64,000 bases of DNA from Eleusine coracana subsp. coracana. Lineage: Eukaryota; Streptophyta; Magnoliopsida; Poales; Poaceae. Below are positions 47,218 to 59,954 of the stretch, piece by piece. The notes under the pieces were generated by a model, which did no database searches, was not told where the DNA came from, and saw only the letters and a list, made by a program, of their open reading frames with translations. How positions within the stretch are numbered: position 1 is the stretch's first letter; each line of letters starts with the position of its first letter. Position numbers and translations under genes: made by a program. Location: the NCBI GenBank assembly GCA_032690845.1, contig CM064434.1, positions 31,588,413 to 31,652,412 of the forward strand. Reading direction: 5' to 3'.

Positions 47218-48399
47218 CACACCAGGGTGTGGTATATTAAGTCACACCCCAGCCATCCTATCCACTGGTCCACACATATGTTTAATTGGAGCATACACCC
47301 ACGGCTAAACATGCATGTACGATGCACTCTTAATTAAGTGGGTCTATTAATATTACCTGCATGCTTAACTCTTAATATTTTTATTTATTACTATTTTTGC
47401 TGCCACTCGTAATTCTAAACCATAAAATCTCATGCAACCGTTAGTACGGTCATTAAATGGCTGTTAACTACAGCTGTAAGTGTCTTATTTAATTCCACCT
47501 ACATGCTGACTACCAATGCAAAATGAGCATGCTGACTACCAATGCAAAATGAGCAAGTAGTGCTGATCGTAAGTAAAATGAGCACCAAATATTTGTGATC
47601 GCAAATAATGGTGAGTTCCAATGCATAATCTTAAATAATTTGCAATTGAGCATGAAGCTTATCCTGGTAGCAAATTTTCTACATTATTTCTAGAGAAAAT
47701 TGCCTGGTCACAAATAAAGTTGTTTACAAACATAAATAATTTCAGTTTTCAGTTACCTGTGTAGACGCAAATAATTAGGTATGTGAATGTAAAATTCTGT
47801 TAATATGACGATCCTATCAAATCCAGGTTGATGAAGATGAAAAAACAACCAATTATTTTGTAAACAGAGCTATAACCGCCTCATTGAGAAAAAAAAAATC
47901 CTTAGTCAGGTTCATCGTGATCATAAATATATTGCTTAAGTCTGGAGCTGGTTGACACAGAAAAACACCATCTTAATGGAATAATGGACATTGAAATTTT
48001 TATCACTAATAAGGACTTTTTACTGTAGAACTGATTGTGAAATCTAAGCTGATGAACCTGCTGAAATATCTATCAATTACTATGTGCAAACAGAGTTTTG
48101 ATCATAGATGATGTCACGCATAAACATAATTAAAAAAACCGTACATGCATGCAGTCACGCGTCTGCCCTTACTCACCCTATAAATTAGGAAATGAAATAA
48201 TTGCGTCCAGGCAAACCACCCAACCAATGCATGCATGCATGCAAAATTTTGATGTTGATAATAGCGTCCATCAATGCCTTGGATTAATCACTAATTTACC
48301 TGACGTAAGTGATCGATCAAATTGCAAATACTACTTGGATTATAACAGGACATAAGTGATCCATCAATACTACTTGGATTATGAATATATATATAATAG
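47033..48399. other. AT-rich region, no gene recognised
   Basis: Contains a (TA)n tract at about 47180-47213. It also has a 24-base tandem duplication around AGCATGCTGACTACCAATGC (47500-47555) and a roughly 50-base imperfect tandem ending in ACTACTTGGATTAT (48300-48385). No supported coding. Confidence 0.5.
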
Positions 48400-48932
48400 A
48401 TTCATAGCTCTTCGTCTCTGGCAACATGCGAGTCTTCCGTGTGGTAGGCAAGAGCCTTGATAGACGCTTTAGTTGGTGCACAAAAATCACCAATGCCGCC
48501 TTGGTCTGTACCTCTACCCCGTTGGAGGTCCTCACCGGCATTAACTCTTAGCGACTGTAGGGTTTCGGATCTTCGTGTCAAACCAGTCTTGGACGCCAGA
48601 TGTCTAAGTGACATCACCGGTGTCTCGTCGGAGTTGGAGAAGAAGACTGCGGAGGAGAGGGTCGCAGATGTTGTGAATCTCGAATTTTGAAATCCGGTCA
48701 TTGCGGATCGTACATCAGGGTCGACTCAGGTCACCCTGATTTTGCGTTGTCTGGTTCTAGTCCCAGCGAAGGGGTTCGTTTCAGGTTGAGCCGTATTAAG
48801 TCTAGCTCTGGTCGGATTCTGTCTCAACGCGGTTCTCTCTCCTTGCGTTTCCTTCTCGGTGAGTCTAGGTCTTGGGAGCCGGCAGCACTCCTTCGCCGAT
48901 CATATGCGTAGGCTCTTTGCCTCAGGATAGAC

Positions 48933-51129
48933 TTGGGAGGAAACAAGGAGGACGCTGGCCGTGGTGGCGGTCCTTTCCCTAGGACTGGTGCCACTGCCGC
49001 TCAGGGTGGTGGCGCTCCGAGGGGAGCTCGGGGAGGACGCGGTGGCGGACGTGATGGCGGCCATAATCTCAGCGGTCCTGGTGTTCCTAACCATGACATT
49101 CATGGGGGTTTCGGAGGTGATGGCGATGGAGGTTTCTTTGGAGGCCCTAGGTTCAACACCAATTTTGGTCTATTCCCTCCCTTCATGCCTGGATGGTGGT
49201 GGCCTAACGTGGGGTGCAGTGGTAGAGGCCAAGGACGTGGTGCCATGCGACCCTGACCGGGTGGTCGCCCTTTCAGCAGAGGACAGGGTGCTCTGGCCTC
49301 ATCATTGAGGTAGCACCACCGGTTCAAATGTCTCACAAACCCTTTCAAATGTTGATTCAAAAGGAAAAGTGGCAGCTGGGTCTGTTGTTCCTCCTTTGTC
49401 ATATGAACCGGGTTCTTCCTCATCAGCTACAACTGCATCAGATAAGGTAAAAAATTCCTCCGAGCTGATAGGACAAGTAGTCAAGGAGTTATCCGAGGCT
49501 ATGAATACTTCAATCAAGAATAAGGAGGGGGGAGAGAAATCTGATGTGTCCAATAAGAATCGTTCTTGCTATAGATGTGGGGGTAAGGGTCACTATATTG
49601 GTCAGTGTACCGTAGCACTTCTATGTGAATGGTGCAATAGTATAGATCATAGCACATATAGGTGTCCATATGTAAACGAACCTAAGCCAGTGGCTATGTC
49701 GGTGGGTTATGTAGTAGATGCGCTCGGTGCATACTACATTGATCACCCACCGATCCAACCTATCTCCAAATTTCGAGAACTACCCGAATCACTATGGTAG
49801 ATGGCTCTCTGAGTGAGACAGAGTTAGTTGAACATCTAAAGTTCTTAGCAAATGATAATTTCAACTGGGAGGTAGATATAGTAAAGGAGAATGTTTTTAA
49901 AGTTGTATTCCCTAGCAGAATGGAGATGCCTAGATCTACGTACTGGGTTAGTGCCAAACTTCCTAAAGGACCTACTCTGAAATTTGAAGAATTTGTAAAG
50001 GAGGAAGAGTATTTTGGGCATTTGTTGCCTACTGTTTGGATGAGAGTTACAAATCTGCCAGCAATATTGAGGAAATTTAAAGTAATATGGGCAATTGGGT
50101 CTATGTTTGGTGTGACCCAAAAGGTTGACAAGCCAATGACGGAGGCCAATAAGTTTGGCTGCTTTTGCGTTGCGGTGTTAGAACATGATCTTATTCCTTT
50201 AGGGATGGATGTTATCATTCGGAACAGATACTTTCAGCTGAAATTTGAAGTTGAGACATGCTCCTAATAGTGGTATTTCAACTTTTAACCTTGATGGAAC
50301 AAATGGTAATGGTAATGAGGGAGATAGCTCGGGTAAGGATGTGGATATGCATGAGGCGGTTGATCAGCCTGATAATAAAAACTTGGGTGGTGGCTCAAAC
50401 TTGGATATATCTAGCAGGTGTGATGGTAGATTCAATGGCCTCACGGGCACTGAGTGTTGCCGACCTTGATGTAGTAGTGCCCCACATGGTTCTAGTTGTG
50501 GGGGGAGTCTACGTCTCTAACGAGGCACCGGCCCAGAAATTGTGCGCCTCGATTGGGATTGCCCTGCCACCAACTCCTCAAGCTTTGCAGGGCGCATCGG
50601 TCATTGGTGCGGCTGGCCCAAGGTCACACAAGCTGGATCCTTCCGCTGTGGCACAGGTGGTGCAGCGGGTGTGTCACCCACTCCATCGCGATCCAACTTT
50701 CTGGCGTTCTCTCCGACATTCGGTCACAAGGGGAACAAGATTGGGGAGTTTCATGCGGCTACATGTGAGGTGCTTCAGCGGAGCAAGCGTAATGCTTTGC
50801 TTGCTGATGAAGACTCCCTCATGAAGGCTGCACAGCTGACAGCTGTCAAAAACCTTGACGGGCCTGATATGTTGTCATTTTCTTTGCCTTCTTCTTCCAA
50901 TTCAATCAAACGTAATCTAAGGAACGTTGGAGTCATGTTAGGGAAGTCAACGAGGTCGTTAGAGTTTGCTATTTCCAGAATTAGAGTGACAGAGTCGGCT
51001 CGTGTGCAGCCGACACGTAATGATTCTGGTACGGAGGTTTTGTTATTGGCGGAAGAGAATAGTAGTGATTTCTCATCTCCTCTAGGTTGCTTATGTGGTG
51101 ATCTCACAGAGGAGCTTTCGGTGATCTAG
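48933..51129 (+). pseudogene. LINE ORF1 (RNA-binding, CCHC knuckle), broken
   Basis: A Gly/Arg-rich start (GGAPRGARGGRGGG) leads to an acidic linker. A zinc knuckle follows, C-Y-R-C-G-G-K-G-H-Y-I-G-Q-C, with a second, less regular one, C-E-W-C-N-S-I-D-H-S-T-Y-R-C (about 49566-49670). After a frame change near 49797 comes a globular segment (FNWEVDIVKENVFKVVFPSR, WVSAKLPKGPTLKFEEF, RNRYFQLKFEVE) of the kind linked to CCHC domains in plant L1 ORF1. The C-terminal part (50542-51129) is poorly conserved to my eye. Several frame changes break it. ORF1 proteins coat the element RNA. Confidence 0.7.
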
Positions 51130-51238
51130 ATTTCCTAGGTGAGGATCTTGTCGAAGTACCAATTAAAGTAGCGAGGGTACACAAAAAGAAAGGGTCATCA
51201 AATAGGACAGTCAAGGCTAAGAAAAAAATTGTTTTATA

Positions 51239-53808
51239 ATGAAAGGAATTTTCTAGAATAGTCATGGGTTGCGGGATGTTGCTAAACATAGATTTCTTTC
51301 TGATGAAGCGAGAGAGCATAATCTAGATTTCATTTCAATTCTAGAGACCGTTAGGCGTAATTTCTCGACTGAGTGCCTTGCAAATTTGTGCACGAGCTCG
51401 GATTTTTTTTGGCATTGGATGCCCTCTAGGGGTCTCTCGGGTGGGATCCTTTTAGGGGTAGACCAATCTAAATTCATAGTTGACAGCTTCGAAACGGGGG
51501 ATTTTTTCATTAAGTTTAGACTTACTAATAGAGAGGATGGATTTAAATGGTTACTCATGACCGTATACGGGCCGCCCAAGATGAATTTAAGGATGAGTTC
51601 CTTGCTGAATTGTTGCAGTCATGTGAGGATGAAAGTCTACCTCTATGTGTTGGAGGGGATTTTAACATCATTCGTAATGCATCAGAAAATATAACAATAG
51701 GTTTTAGAGTCATTGGCCAAATTTGTTTAATGCAATTATTGATTCTCTCAACTTAAAGGAGATTGAATTATCAGGGAGGCAATTCACTTGGGCTAATTAT
51801 GTGGAAGTACCCACTTATGAAAAACTACCGTATCTTGGTGAGTATGGAATGGGAGTTGAAATTTCCTTTAGCTTCTGTGCAAGCCCTCTCAAGAGAGATC
51901 TCAGACCACACGCCTCTTTTGTTGTCATCAGGGTCCCAAAGTCATAGAGGAAATTCTAGACTTTTTAGATTTGAGTTGAATTGGTTCTTAAAAGATGGGT
52001 TCTATAATCTGGTTGTAGTTGTGTGACAATCAAAAAATAGAGGAGCCACACCTCTAGAACGTTGGCAAAATAAAATTAGAACAGTGAGAAGTTATCTTAA
52101 AGGCTGGGTAAAAAACCTGGTATCACAAACCAGGTCTAGGAAGGTGGAACTTCTTAGGGATCTTGATCTGCTAGATCGTATGGCTAAGATCTCAGTGCTC
52201 TTACAAGGCCAGCTTGAGAATAGGTTGAGGCTTAGACAAGAACTTAACAAAATTCTTAGAGAGGAAGATCTCTATTGGCTACAACGATCCAAAACAACTA
52301 AGTTGTTGCAGGGAGATGATAACACTAGGTATTTTCAGCTTTTAGCGAATGGTAGACATAGGAAGATGCAGATCTTCCAGCTAGAGCAAGAGGAAGGAAT
52401 GATTATAGGTCATGATAACCTTAAACTTTATATTACCAAATTCTATAAGAATCTTTTTAGACCTCATATAGGAAACGAGTTCAGTATTGATGATACGGCT
52501 CATGATGATATACCTCAAGTTTCAATGCAAGAGAATGAGTTTCTCACTGCATCATTTACGGAGATAGAAATTAAAGAGGCGGTCTTGCAACAAGAACATA
52601 ATAAGGCACCAGGACTAGACGGGTTTCCTTCTGAATTTTACCAGTTCGTTTGGGATTTTTCTAAAGGGGACATAATTAATATGTTTAATGCGTTCCACGC
52701 TGGAGAGCTACCCATTCATAGTCTTAACTTTGGGTTAATATCATTGCTGCCCAAGAAGGAAAATGCTTCATGCATTCAACAATATCACCCAATTTGTCTC
52801 TTGTAAGCTTCAAAATTTTTACAAAGGTTATGAATAATAGACTTGCAGAGATAGCAGATTCTTATGTTTCCCAGTCCCAATCAGCATTTATCCTAGGGAG
52901 ATTCATTCTTGATGGGGTAGTCACACTTCATGAAACATTACACAAACTTCATAGGAAGAAAAGTGATGCGGTTGTTCTAAAATTAGATTTTGAGAAAGCA
53001 TATGACAAGATTAAATGGCCTTTTCTACAACAGGCGCTTAGACTAAAAGGATTTTCACCTAAGTGGTGCGACTGGATCCGATTGGTAGTAGAAAAAGGAA
53101 GTGTGGCGGTTAAATTTAATGATGACATAGGACATTACTTTCAAACCAATAAAGGAGTAAGACAAGGAGATCTGTTGTCTCCCATGCTGTTCAATTTAGC
53201 TGTCAATCTTTTACCTATTTTTCTTCGTAGGGCACAAGACGATGGGCAATTTAGTGGGGTTGTCCCACACTTGGTGGATGATAGCCTATCAATTTTGCAA
53301 TATGCTGATGATAGGATTCTACTCTTAGAATATAACTTAGACAATGCCAAAAATCTCAAACTATTGTTGTGTGCATTTGAGTAGTTATCTGGGCTTAAGA
53401 TCAACTTCCATAAGAGCGAGCACTTTTGTTATGGACAAGCGGGAAACTGGCAAAATGAATATACCCAAACCTTTGGTTGTGGGCTGGGTGCCCTTCCATT
53501 TCGATATTTGGGAATCCTGATGCACCATAAGAGACTTAACAATGCAGAATGGCGGCATATTGAGGAACACTTCCAAAAAAGATTGAGTTGTTGGAAAAGC
53601 AAGATGCTATCTGTTGGCGGATGGATTACACTAATCAACTCAGTGTTAAGTAGCTTGCCTATGTTTATGTTTTCATTTCTTGAAGTTCCTAAAGGTATTC
53701 TAGAGAAATTAGATTACTACAGATCTTGGTTCTATTGGCAAAATGAGGGTCATAAGAAGAATTATCGGCTAACAAAATGGAGTATTTTGTGTACTCCAAA
53801 GAACCAGG
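51239..53808 (+). pseudogene. LINE ORF2, endonuclease and reverse transcriptase, first part
   Basis: It starts M-K-G-I-F, then a TAG at 51254-51256 where a Trp codon is expected, then N-S-H-G-L-R-D. The endonuclease shows L-E-T and, after frame changes, G-D-F-N-I-I-R. The RT part has NKAPGLDGFPSEFYQFVWD, LDFEKAYDKIKWPFL, GVRQGDLLSPMLFNL and the catalytic Y-A-D-D followed by Arg (Y-A-D-D-R; Thr is usual). Another stop follows at 53382-53384, then the thumb region reads on (FRYLGILMHHKRLN, WITLINSVLSSLPMFM) to the copia insertion at 53809. Confidence 0.82.
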
Positions 53809-54313
53809 TGTTATGGAACGGGTAGGCTACGATAGCATATAATAATTTCTACCGTTCAACCAGGAAACCTTGCAAGAAGGGGATCATGGATCGTTACCAC
53901 TAGACGCGCAGGCGGAGTGGAAGCGAATGTTGGAGCAGCTCGTCCAACAAAGTCACGTGTCGGTATAGAGGAAGTAGTCGATGACGTCAATCGTCTCCTC
54001 CTAGTCCAGCTGTCTGGCACCGTAGCAACAGCAGCGCCTCCTCGCGGTGTCCACACGTACGGGGTTGGAGCACCGTGTGTGGCATGCTAGCACCGGCAAC
54101 ACGGTTAGGGTTGTGGACGAGAGAGAGGAGCGTGGTGGCTAGGGTTATGGACTGGTAGGGTTCGTACCCCTTGCCCCACCTCCACTTATATAGACCCTTC
54201 TAATGGGCCTCGACAAGTTGGCCCATTAGTGGACTAATCCCTCAAGGATCAATACCCATATGACCCTCACATACGGATCAAATCCGTAATGTCTCTTGGG
54301 CATATCTCCAACA
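53809..54313 (-). repeat. 3' LTR of nested copia
   Basis: 505 bases. The minus strand starts TGTTGGAGATATGCCC and ends GTTCCATAACA. It pairs with 61271-61775. Confidence 0.95.
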
Positions 54314-54323
54314 ATCTCCCACT
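54314..54323 (-). other. polypurine tract of nested copia
   Basis: Minus strand AGTGGGAGAT directly before the 3' LTR TGTTGGAG. Confidence 0.8.
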
Positions 54324-55362
54324 TGCACTAGAGACAGTCACATAGGCAAGCGATATTCTAACCCGTTAAGTGTGTGACCCGTTAGGTTCACATGTACACG
54401 ACAATGATGTGAAAACCCCTTTTCAAATCATAAATCAACAACGACACCTAGCAGCACATACTGATTCTCGTGTACACATAAAGATCATATCGGCTGAACC
54501 TTTGACATACGCATTCATCGATCCCTTTGCCTCATAATATCAGTCAAGCTCAAGGCAAGATACGTGCCATCCCTGTAATAGCTCGACCATTCACTCGAAC
54601 ATCTAATGGATTTATCATGACTAACTCTTAGTCATTGTGATTAACTTTTAATCACATTGGCATGGCCATGCACTTCCAAATCCATCTAACTCAAGGGGCC
54701 CAGAGATATCTCTCCTGTTATCAGGAGGGGCAAATTCCATCTTGACTGCTCACACCCCATGACATGTTTCATAGCATACTTGAAAATTACCTTTATAACT
54801 ACCCAGTTACGGACTAGCGTTTGGTAACCCCTAAGTGTGCTATTACGCATTCTGGGAATCAATGATGACCTCAGGTCTAAGGATCCCGAAGGTACATCAT
54901 ACAAGACAACAATTGATGGCACAACAATAACATCTTAGCAGAGTCTATTAGTGGGTCAATCCAACACCATGTTCTCTAACACATGTCCACATTATTGATT
55001 TGATATCTCCATATCTATAATCTGTGAAACATGATCATCAATCAATACATGTGCTAGTTCATGAATCATTATTGTCCCACATAATGATAAAAACTAGGGA
55101 TCATTTTAGGATAATATTATGAAAAACATAGAGTTTCACAAACAAGTCACGTACTTGTCAATCAATGTAATAATTACTATCCATGGAACAGAATAACACT
55201 TTATTCAATCACATATAAACATAGACATTACACAATCTCTCATACATTAATCATGCAGATATCTAATACCCATGGATCTCATATGTGCCTCATGCTTGGG
55301 CTGAGAGAGAGGCTTTATCAACGGATCAGAGATGTTTGAATCCGTGTGCACCTTGCATATCT
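54324..55362 (-). other. 3' noncoding region of nested copia
   Basis: About 1 kb between the RNase H end and the polypurine tract, without a credible ORF. Confidence 0.6.
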
Positions 55363-58300
55363 TTACATCACCTCGAGCGACGATGTCCCGGATGAGGTGA
55401 TACGCCGTAGTACGTGTTTGTTCTTTTGATGTGCTCTAGACTCCTTGGCTTGCGTAATGGCACCACTATTGTCACAATAGAGATCCATTGGACTAGACGC
55501 ACTAGGAACCACACCCAACTCAGAAACAAATTTTTTGGGCCAAACAACTTCCTTTGCAGCTTCTGAAGCGGCAAGATACTCAGCCTCTGTTGTTGAGTCA
55601 ACAACCGTATCTTGCTTGGAACTCTTCCAGCTCACCGCGCCTCCATTGAGGCAAAACACATATCCAGATTGCGATCTCGAATTGTCTTTGTCAGTTTGGA
55701 AGCTAGCATCAATGTAACCATTTACAACGAGCTCTTCCTCACCTCCATAGACTAGGAACATACCCATAGTTCTTCTCAAGTACTTTATGATATTCTTACT
55801 AGCCACCCAGTGAGCTTCTCATGGGTTTGATTGGAATTTGCTTGCAGCGCTTAAAGCGAAAGCTACATCTGGGCGCGTACATATCATGGCATACATGATA
55901 GATTCGATAGCTGAAGCATACATGATCGCTCTCATCTTCTCTATCTCATCAAGTGTCGAAGGACACCGAGTCTTGCTAAGAGTAATGCCATGCGACATGG
56001 GCAAGAAACCTTTCTTGGAATCTTGCATATTGAACCATTTCAATACCTTGTCGATGTACGTGTCTTGGCATAATCTAATTAGCCTTTTTGATCTATCTCT
56101 ATAGATCTTAATGCCCAAAATGTAAGCTACCTCTCCTAAGTCCTTCATAGAGAAACTCTTTCTCAAAGAAGTCTTAACAGCTTCAAGCATTGGAATGTCA
56201 TTACCGATCAGCAATATGTCATCCATATAAAGGACCAGAAAGACAAGCGCGCTCCCACTAGCCTTTTTGTAAACACAAGGCTCTTCTTCATTTTTAATGA
56301 AGCCAAACCCTTTGACTACCTCATCAAAGCAAAGATTCCAACTCCGAGATGTTTGCTTTAGTCCATAAATGGACTTTTGAAGCTTGCATATCTTCCTAGC
56401 ATTTTGTGGATCGACAAAACCTTCAGGTTGTGTCATGTACACATCCTCACTTAGGTTCCCTTTAAGGAAAGCCATTTTTACATCCATTTGCCATATCTCA
56501 TAATCATAAAATGTGGCAATTGCTAGAAGGATCCGTATAAACCTTAGCATAGTGATGGGCGAGAAGGTCTCATCATAATCAACCCCGTGAATTTGCTTAA
56601 AACCTTTCGCCACTAATCGTGCCTTATAGATGTGAACATTTCCATCCATGTCTATCTTTTTCTTAAAACCCCATTTACACTCAATGGTTTTTACACCATC
56701 AGGCGGATCTATCAAGTTCCAAACTTGATTTTCTCTCATGGATTCTAATTCGGATCTCATGGCTCCAAGCCATTTCTCAGAGTCCGGTCCCATCATTGCT
56801 TCACTGTAAGTCTTAGACTCATCATTGTCTAACAATAGTATGTCACGCTGCCCCATGGTTAGGAGCGTGATGTGCCCTTTCTGACCTACGTGGGGCTGGT
56901 GTTTCAACAATTGGTTCAACAATAATTTGTTCATCCAATTGTGGTATAGCGGAAGAAGAAATATTTTCTAGAGCTTCTTGAACTTCTTCAAGTTGCACCG
57001 TTCTCCCACTTACCCTTTTGGAGAGAAACTCTTTCTCTAGAAAAACACCATTATGAGCGACAAACACTTTGCCCTCTTCCCGGTTGTAGAAATAATAGCC
57101 TTTGGTTTCCCTTGGGTATCCTACAAAGAAGCATTTATCAGACTTCGAAGAAAGCTTATCAGATGTCATACGTTTTACTTAAGCCTCACATCCCCAAATC
57201 TTAAGAAAAGACAACCCGTGACGCTTCCCAGTCCATATCTCATATGGTGTCCTTTCCACGGATTTAGATGGAACCCTATTAAGTGTGAAAGCGGTAGTTT
57301 CTAGAGCGTATCCCCAGAAGGACAATGGAAGATCACTTTGGCTCATCATAGACCTAACCATGTCTAACAAGGTTCGGTTCCTCCGTTCGGATACTCCATT
57401 CCATTAGGATATTCCTGGCGGAGTCCATTGTGGAACAATTCTACATTGCTTTAGATGTTCATCAAATTCATGGCTCAAATATTCACCACCATGATCAGAT
57501 CGTAGGAGTTTAATAGTCTTGCCCAATTGATTTTGTACTTTATTTTGAAATTCTTTGAACTTTTCAAAGGATTCAGACTTATGCCTCATTAAGTAGATGT
57601 AACCATATCTACTAAAGTCGTTGGTAAAAGTTATGAAGTACTGAAAACCACCTCTGGCCGTGCAACTCATTGGTCCACATACATTCATATGTACAATTCC
57701 CAATAGTTCACTCGCTCTCTCACAATTTCCTATGAAAGGCGACTTAATCATTTTGCCAAGTAAACAAAACTCACATGTATCAATTGATTCAAAATCAAAA
57801 GAACTTAGAAGACCATCTGTATGGAGCTTCTTTATGCGCTTCTCATTTATATGACCTAAACAACAATGCCAAGTATATGTGGGATTCAAATCATTAGGCT
57901 TGAACCTTTTCACATCAATGTTATAAATAGGCTTATTCTCAAGATCCAAGTAATATAATCCATTCACCAATGGGCAATTACCATAGAGAATATCATTCAA
58001 ATAAATGGAACAACACTTGTTCCTTATTATGACCTCATAACCATCATCTTCCTCCAAACACTTTGAAGAAATAATATTTTTGCCTAAGGCGGGAATGTAA
58101 TAACAATTATTTAACTCCAAAACTAATCCTGATGGTAATAAAAGTGGATAAGTTCCGATGGCCAACGCAACAACCTTTGCACCATTGCCGACACGAGCAT
58201 CCACCTCGCCCTTTGCATATTTCCTTGCTTCTTTAAGCCCCTGCAACGATTTGCAAGTATGAATCATCGATCCGGTATCAAATACCCATGAATCATAAGG

Positions 58301-58609
58301 ACGTGTAGCAACATTATTAACTTCAATAACATTGATACCTGAATTAGAAGTGTCTCCACACTTCTTCTTTAGCTCTTTCAGATAAAGCTTGCAATTCCTC
58401 TTCCAATGACCGGGTTTCTTACAGTGAAAACAAGGAGCACCAGTAGCCGGTTTAGGATTAGGAGCTGCTGCAGGCTTAGGCTTAGTGCTAGAGATCTCAT
58501 CTATAGCCTTAGCCTTAGCCTTGCGCTTTCGCTTCTTGCTATCCTTTTGAACCAAGTTAACTTGACTTGGACCAGATTTTTTGATGCTTGCCTCAGCTGT
58601 CTTAAGCAT
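55363..58609 (-). pseudogene. pol of nested copia: PR-INT-RT-RH, broken
   Basis: From 58609 leftward: the gag C-terminus with zinc knuckle C-F-H-C-K-K-P-G-H-W-K-R-N-C, protease W-V-F-D-T-G-S-M-I-H-T-C, and the GAG-pre-integrase zinc finger (W-H-C-C-L-G-H-I-N, C-E-F-C). The integrase core follows: H-M-N-V-C-G-P, where the usual first catalytic Asp is Asn, then L-R-S-D-H-G-G-E-Y, then a stop at 57401-57403. Frames continue at 57370, 57169 and 56934. RT shows W-Q-M-D-V-K-M-A-F-L and the catalytic Y-M-D-D. RNase H (55806-55363) shows S-T-T-E-A-E-Y-L-A. Several stops and frame changes separate these blocks. Confidence 0.88.
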
Positions 58610-59954
58610 CCCAATGCAACTCAGTCAATGTCTTCTCCATGCTATTCATTTGAAAGTTCAAAATGAAGGCTCATGGCTCGTGGGAAGCGACTGGAGAATC
58701 ACATCTGTGGCCAAATTAGGGTGTAGAGCAGCACCAAGTTTCTCTAGATTCTCAATGTAACCAATCTGATGAGGACATCACCATGCTGGATACGTGCATA
58801 TCATGGCCTTTCCCAAGTTACAAGTCATCACCAACTCGGTCGCCGCGTTCGTCTCGGATTCAGCCGACACCCCTTCACGGTTTTGATGATATCTTCCACA
58901 TCCGACGTCCAAACGAGGTGTTCTTTGATGCGTTGGAAAGGGGACGACGACACCGTCATTTTGGTTCTGGTCGTAGCTCCAGAAGGGTTGTGAGTCATAA
59001 TATGTGACCATGACAAGGTGCTGCACCACCTATTTTGGGCCAACTTGGCCATGTATCGTGTCGGGCCTTAAGCCCAAGTTGTGGGTGGCCCCCCTGGTCG
59101 CCCCCAACCCTAGGAAGTTCCTGTTTCCTACATAAACTTAGTAGCCGCCGTTTTTTAGTTTTGGGGTTTTGTTTAGTTCAGTTTTCCAGAGAGAAACTTG
59201 ATCGAATTATTGTAACTGTGGCGACAAGTCCTTTTACAGTAATCCTGGGCCCCTATTCTTGTTCTACACCACTATGGCGATTAGTTCTTTTGTGTTCAGA
59301 TCTTGAACCTTTTCTTGTGATTCGCTTCATCTATATTTGCAATTTTAGATTGCGTGTTTATCCTCTCTTGCTTGTGTTCTTGATTTCGCTTGCAGGAACA
59401 ATCAAGTTGTACTTGGTGTAACGGTTGCGGGGTTGGATCATGTCTGATTCAAGCCGTGTTGTCAACGCCGAGTTCCCCAAATTCGAGTTTATCCCCTTAC
59501 CTCTCGGAAGATCGGGCCATATCTACATCACAATCATCTTGATCACATGAGGACTGACAGAACCGCTTTTAGCTAGCCTGCACGCAAACAAGGACTTTGA
59601 GATGTTGTACCTCTCAGACCTTGCTTGGTTCTCAAACATGCCACGGAGTCCCTCAATCATATTGTGGGCATCCACGTTCTCATATTGCTTCTGAAGCTCA
59701 GAGGACATAGTGGCAAGCATGAGACAACTAACATCAATTGCATCATTGGTATGCTTCTCATACTCCCTTTTCTGAGTGGCAGTAGCATTTTCTGGCAGAT
59801 CATCAGGATAGGGAAGCTCTAGAACATATTCCTTTTTCTCTTGCTTGAGAACAATTCTCAAGTTGCGATACCAATCAATAAAGTTTGTTCCACTAAGCTT
59901 TTCTTTTTCAAGAATCGAGCGCAAATTGAAAGTGTTACTAGCGGTTGGTGCCAT
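58610..59954 (-). pseudogene. gag of nested copia, interrupted by solo LTR
   Basis: The start is the ATG at 59954 (MAPTASNTFNLRSILEKEKL), reading the copia gag signature L-S-G-T-N-F-I-D-W-Y-R-N-L-R. It is broken at 59530 by a solo LTR insertion. The frame resumes at 58766 with G-Y-I-E-N-L-E-K-L and then decays by stops before the zinc-knuckle frame beginning at 58609. Confidence 0.85.
58767..59530 (+). repeat. gypsy-type solo LTR nested in copia gag
   Basis: 764 bases starting TGATGAGGACATCACC and ending GGGCCATATCTACATCA, with CAATC duplicated at 58762-58766 and 59531-59535. Its first 14 bases equal the CRM LTR start (TGATGAGGACATCA) and its GGAAGATC...ACATCA end is similar. The body differs and has no pol tail frame, so it is a related but distinct family. 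No interior sequence adjoins it. Confidence 0.88.
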
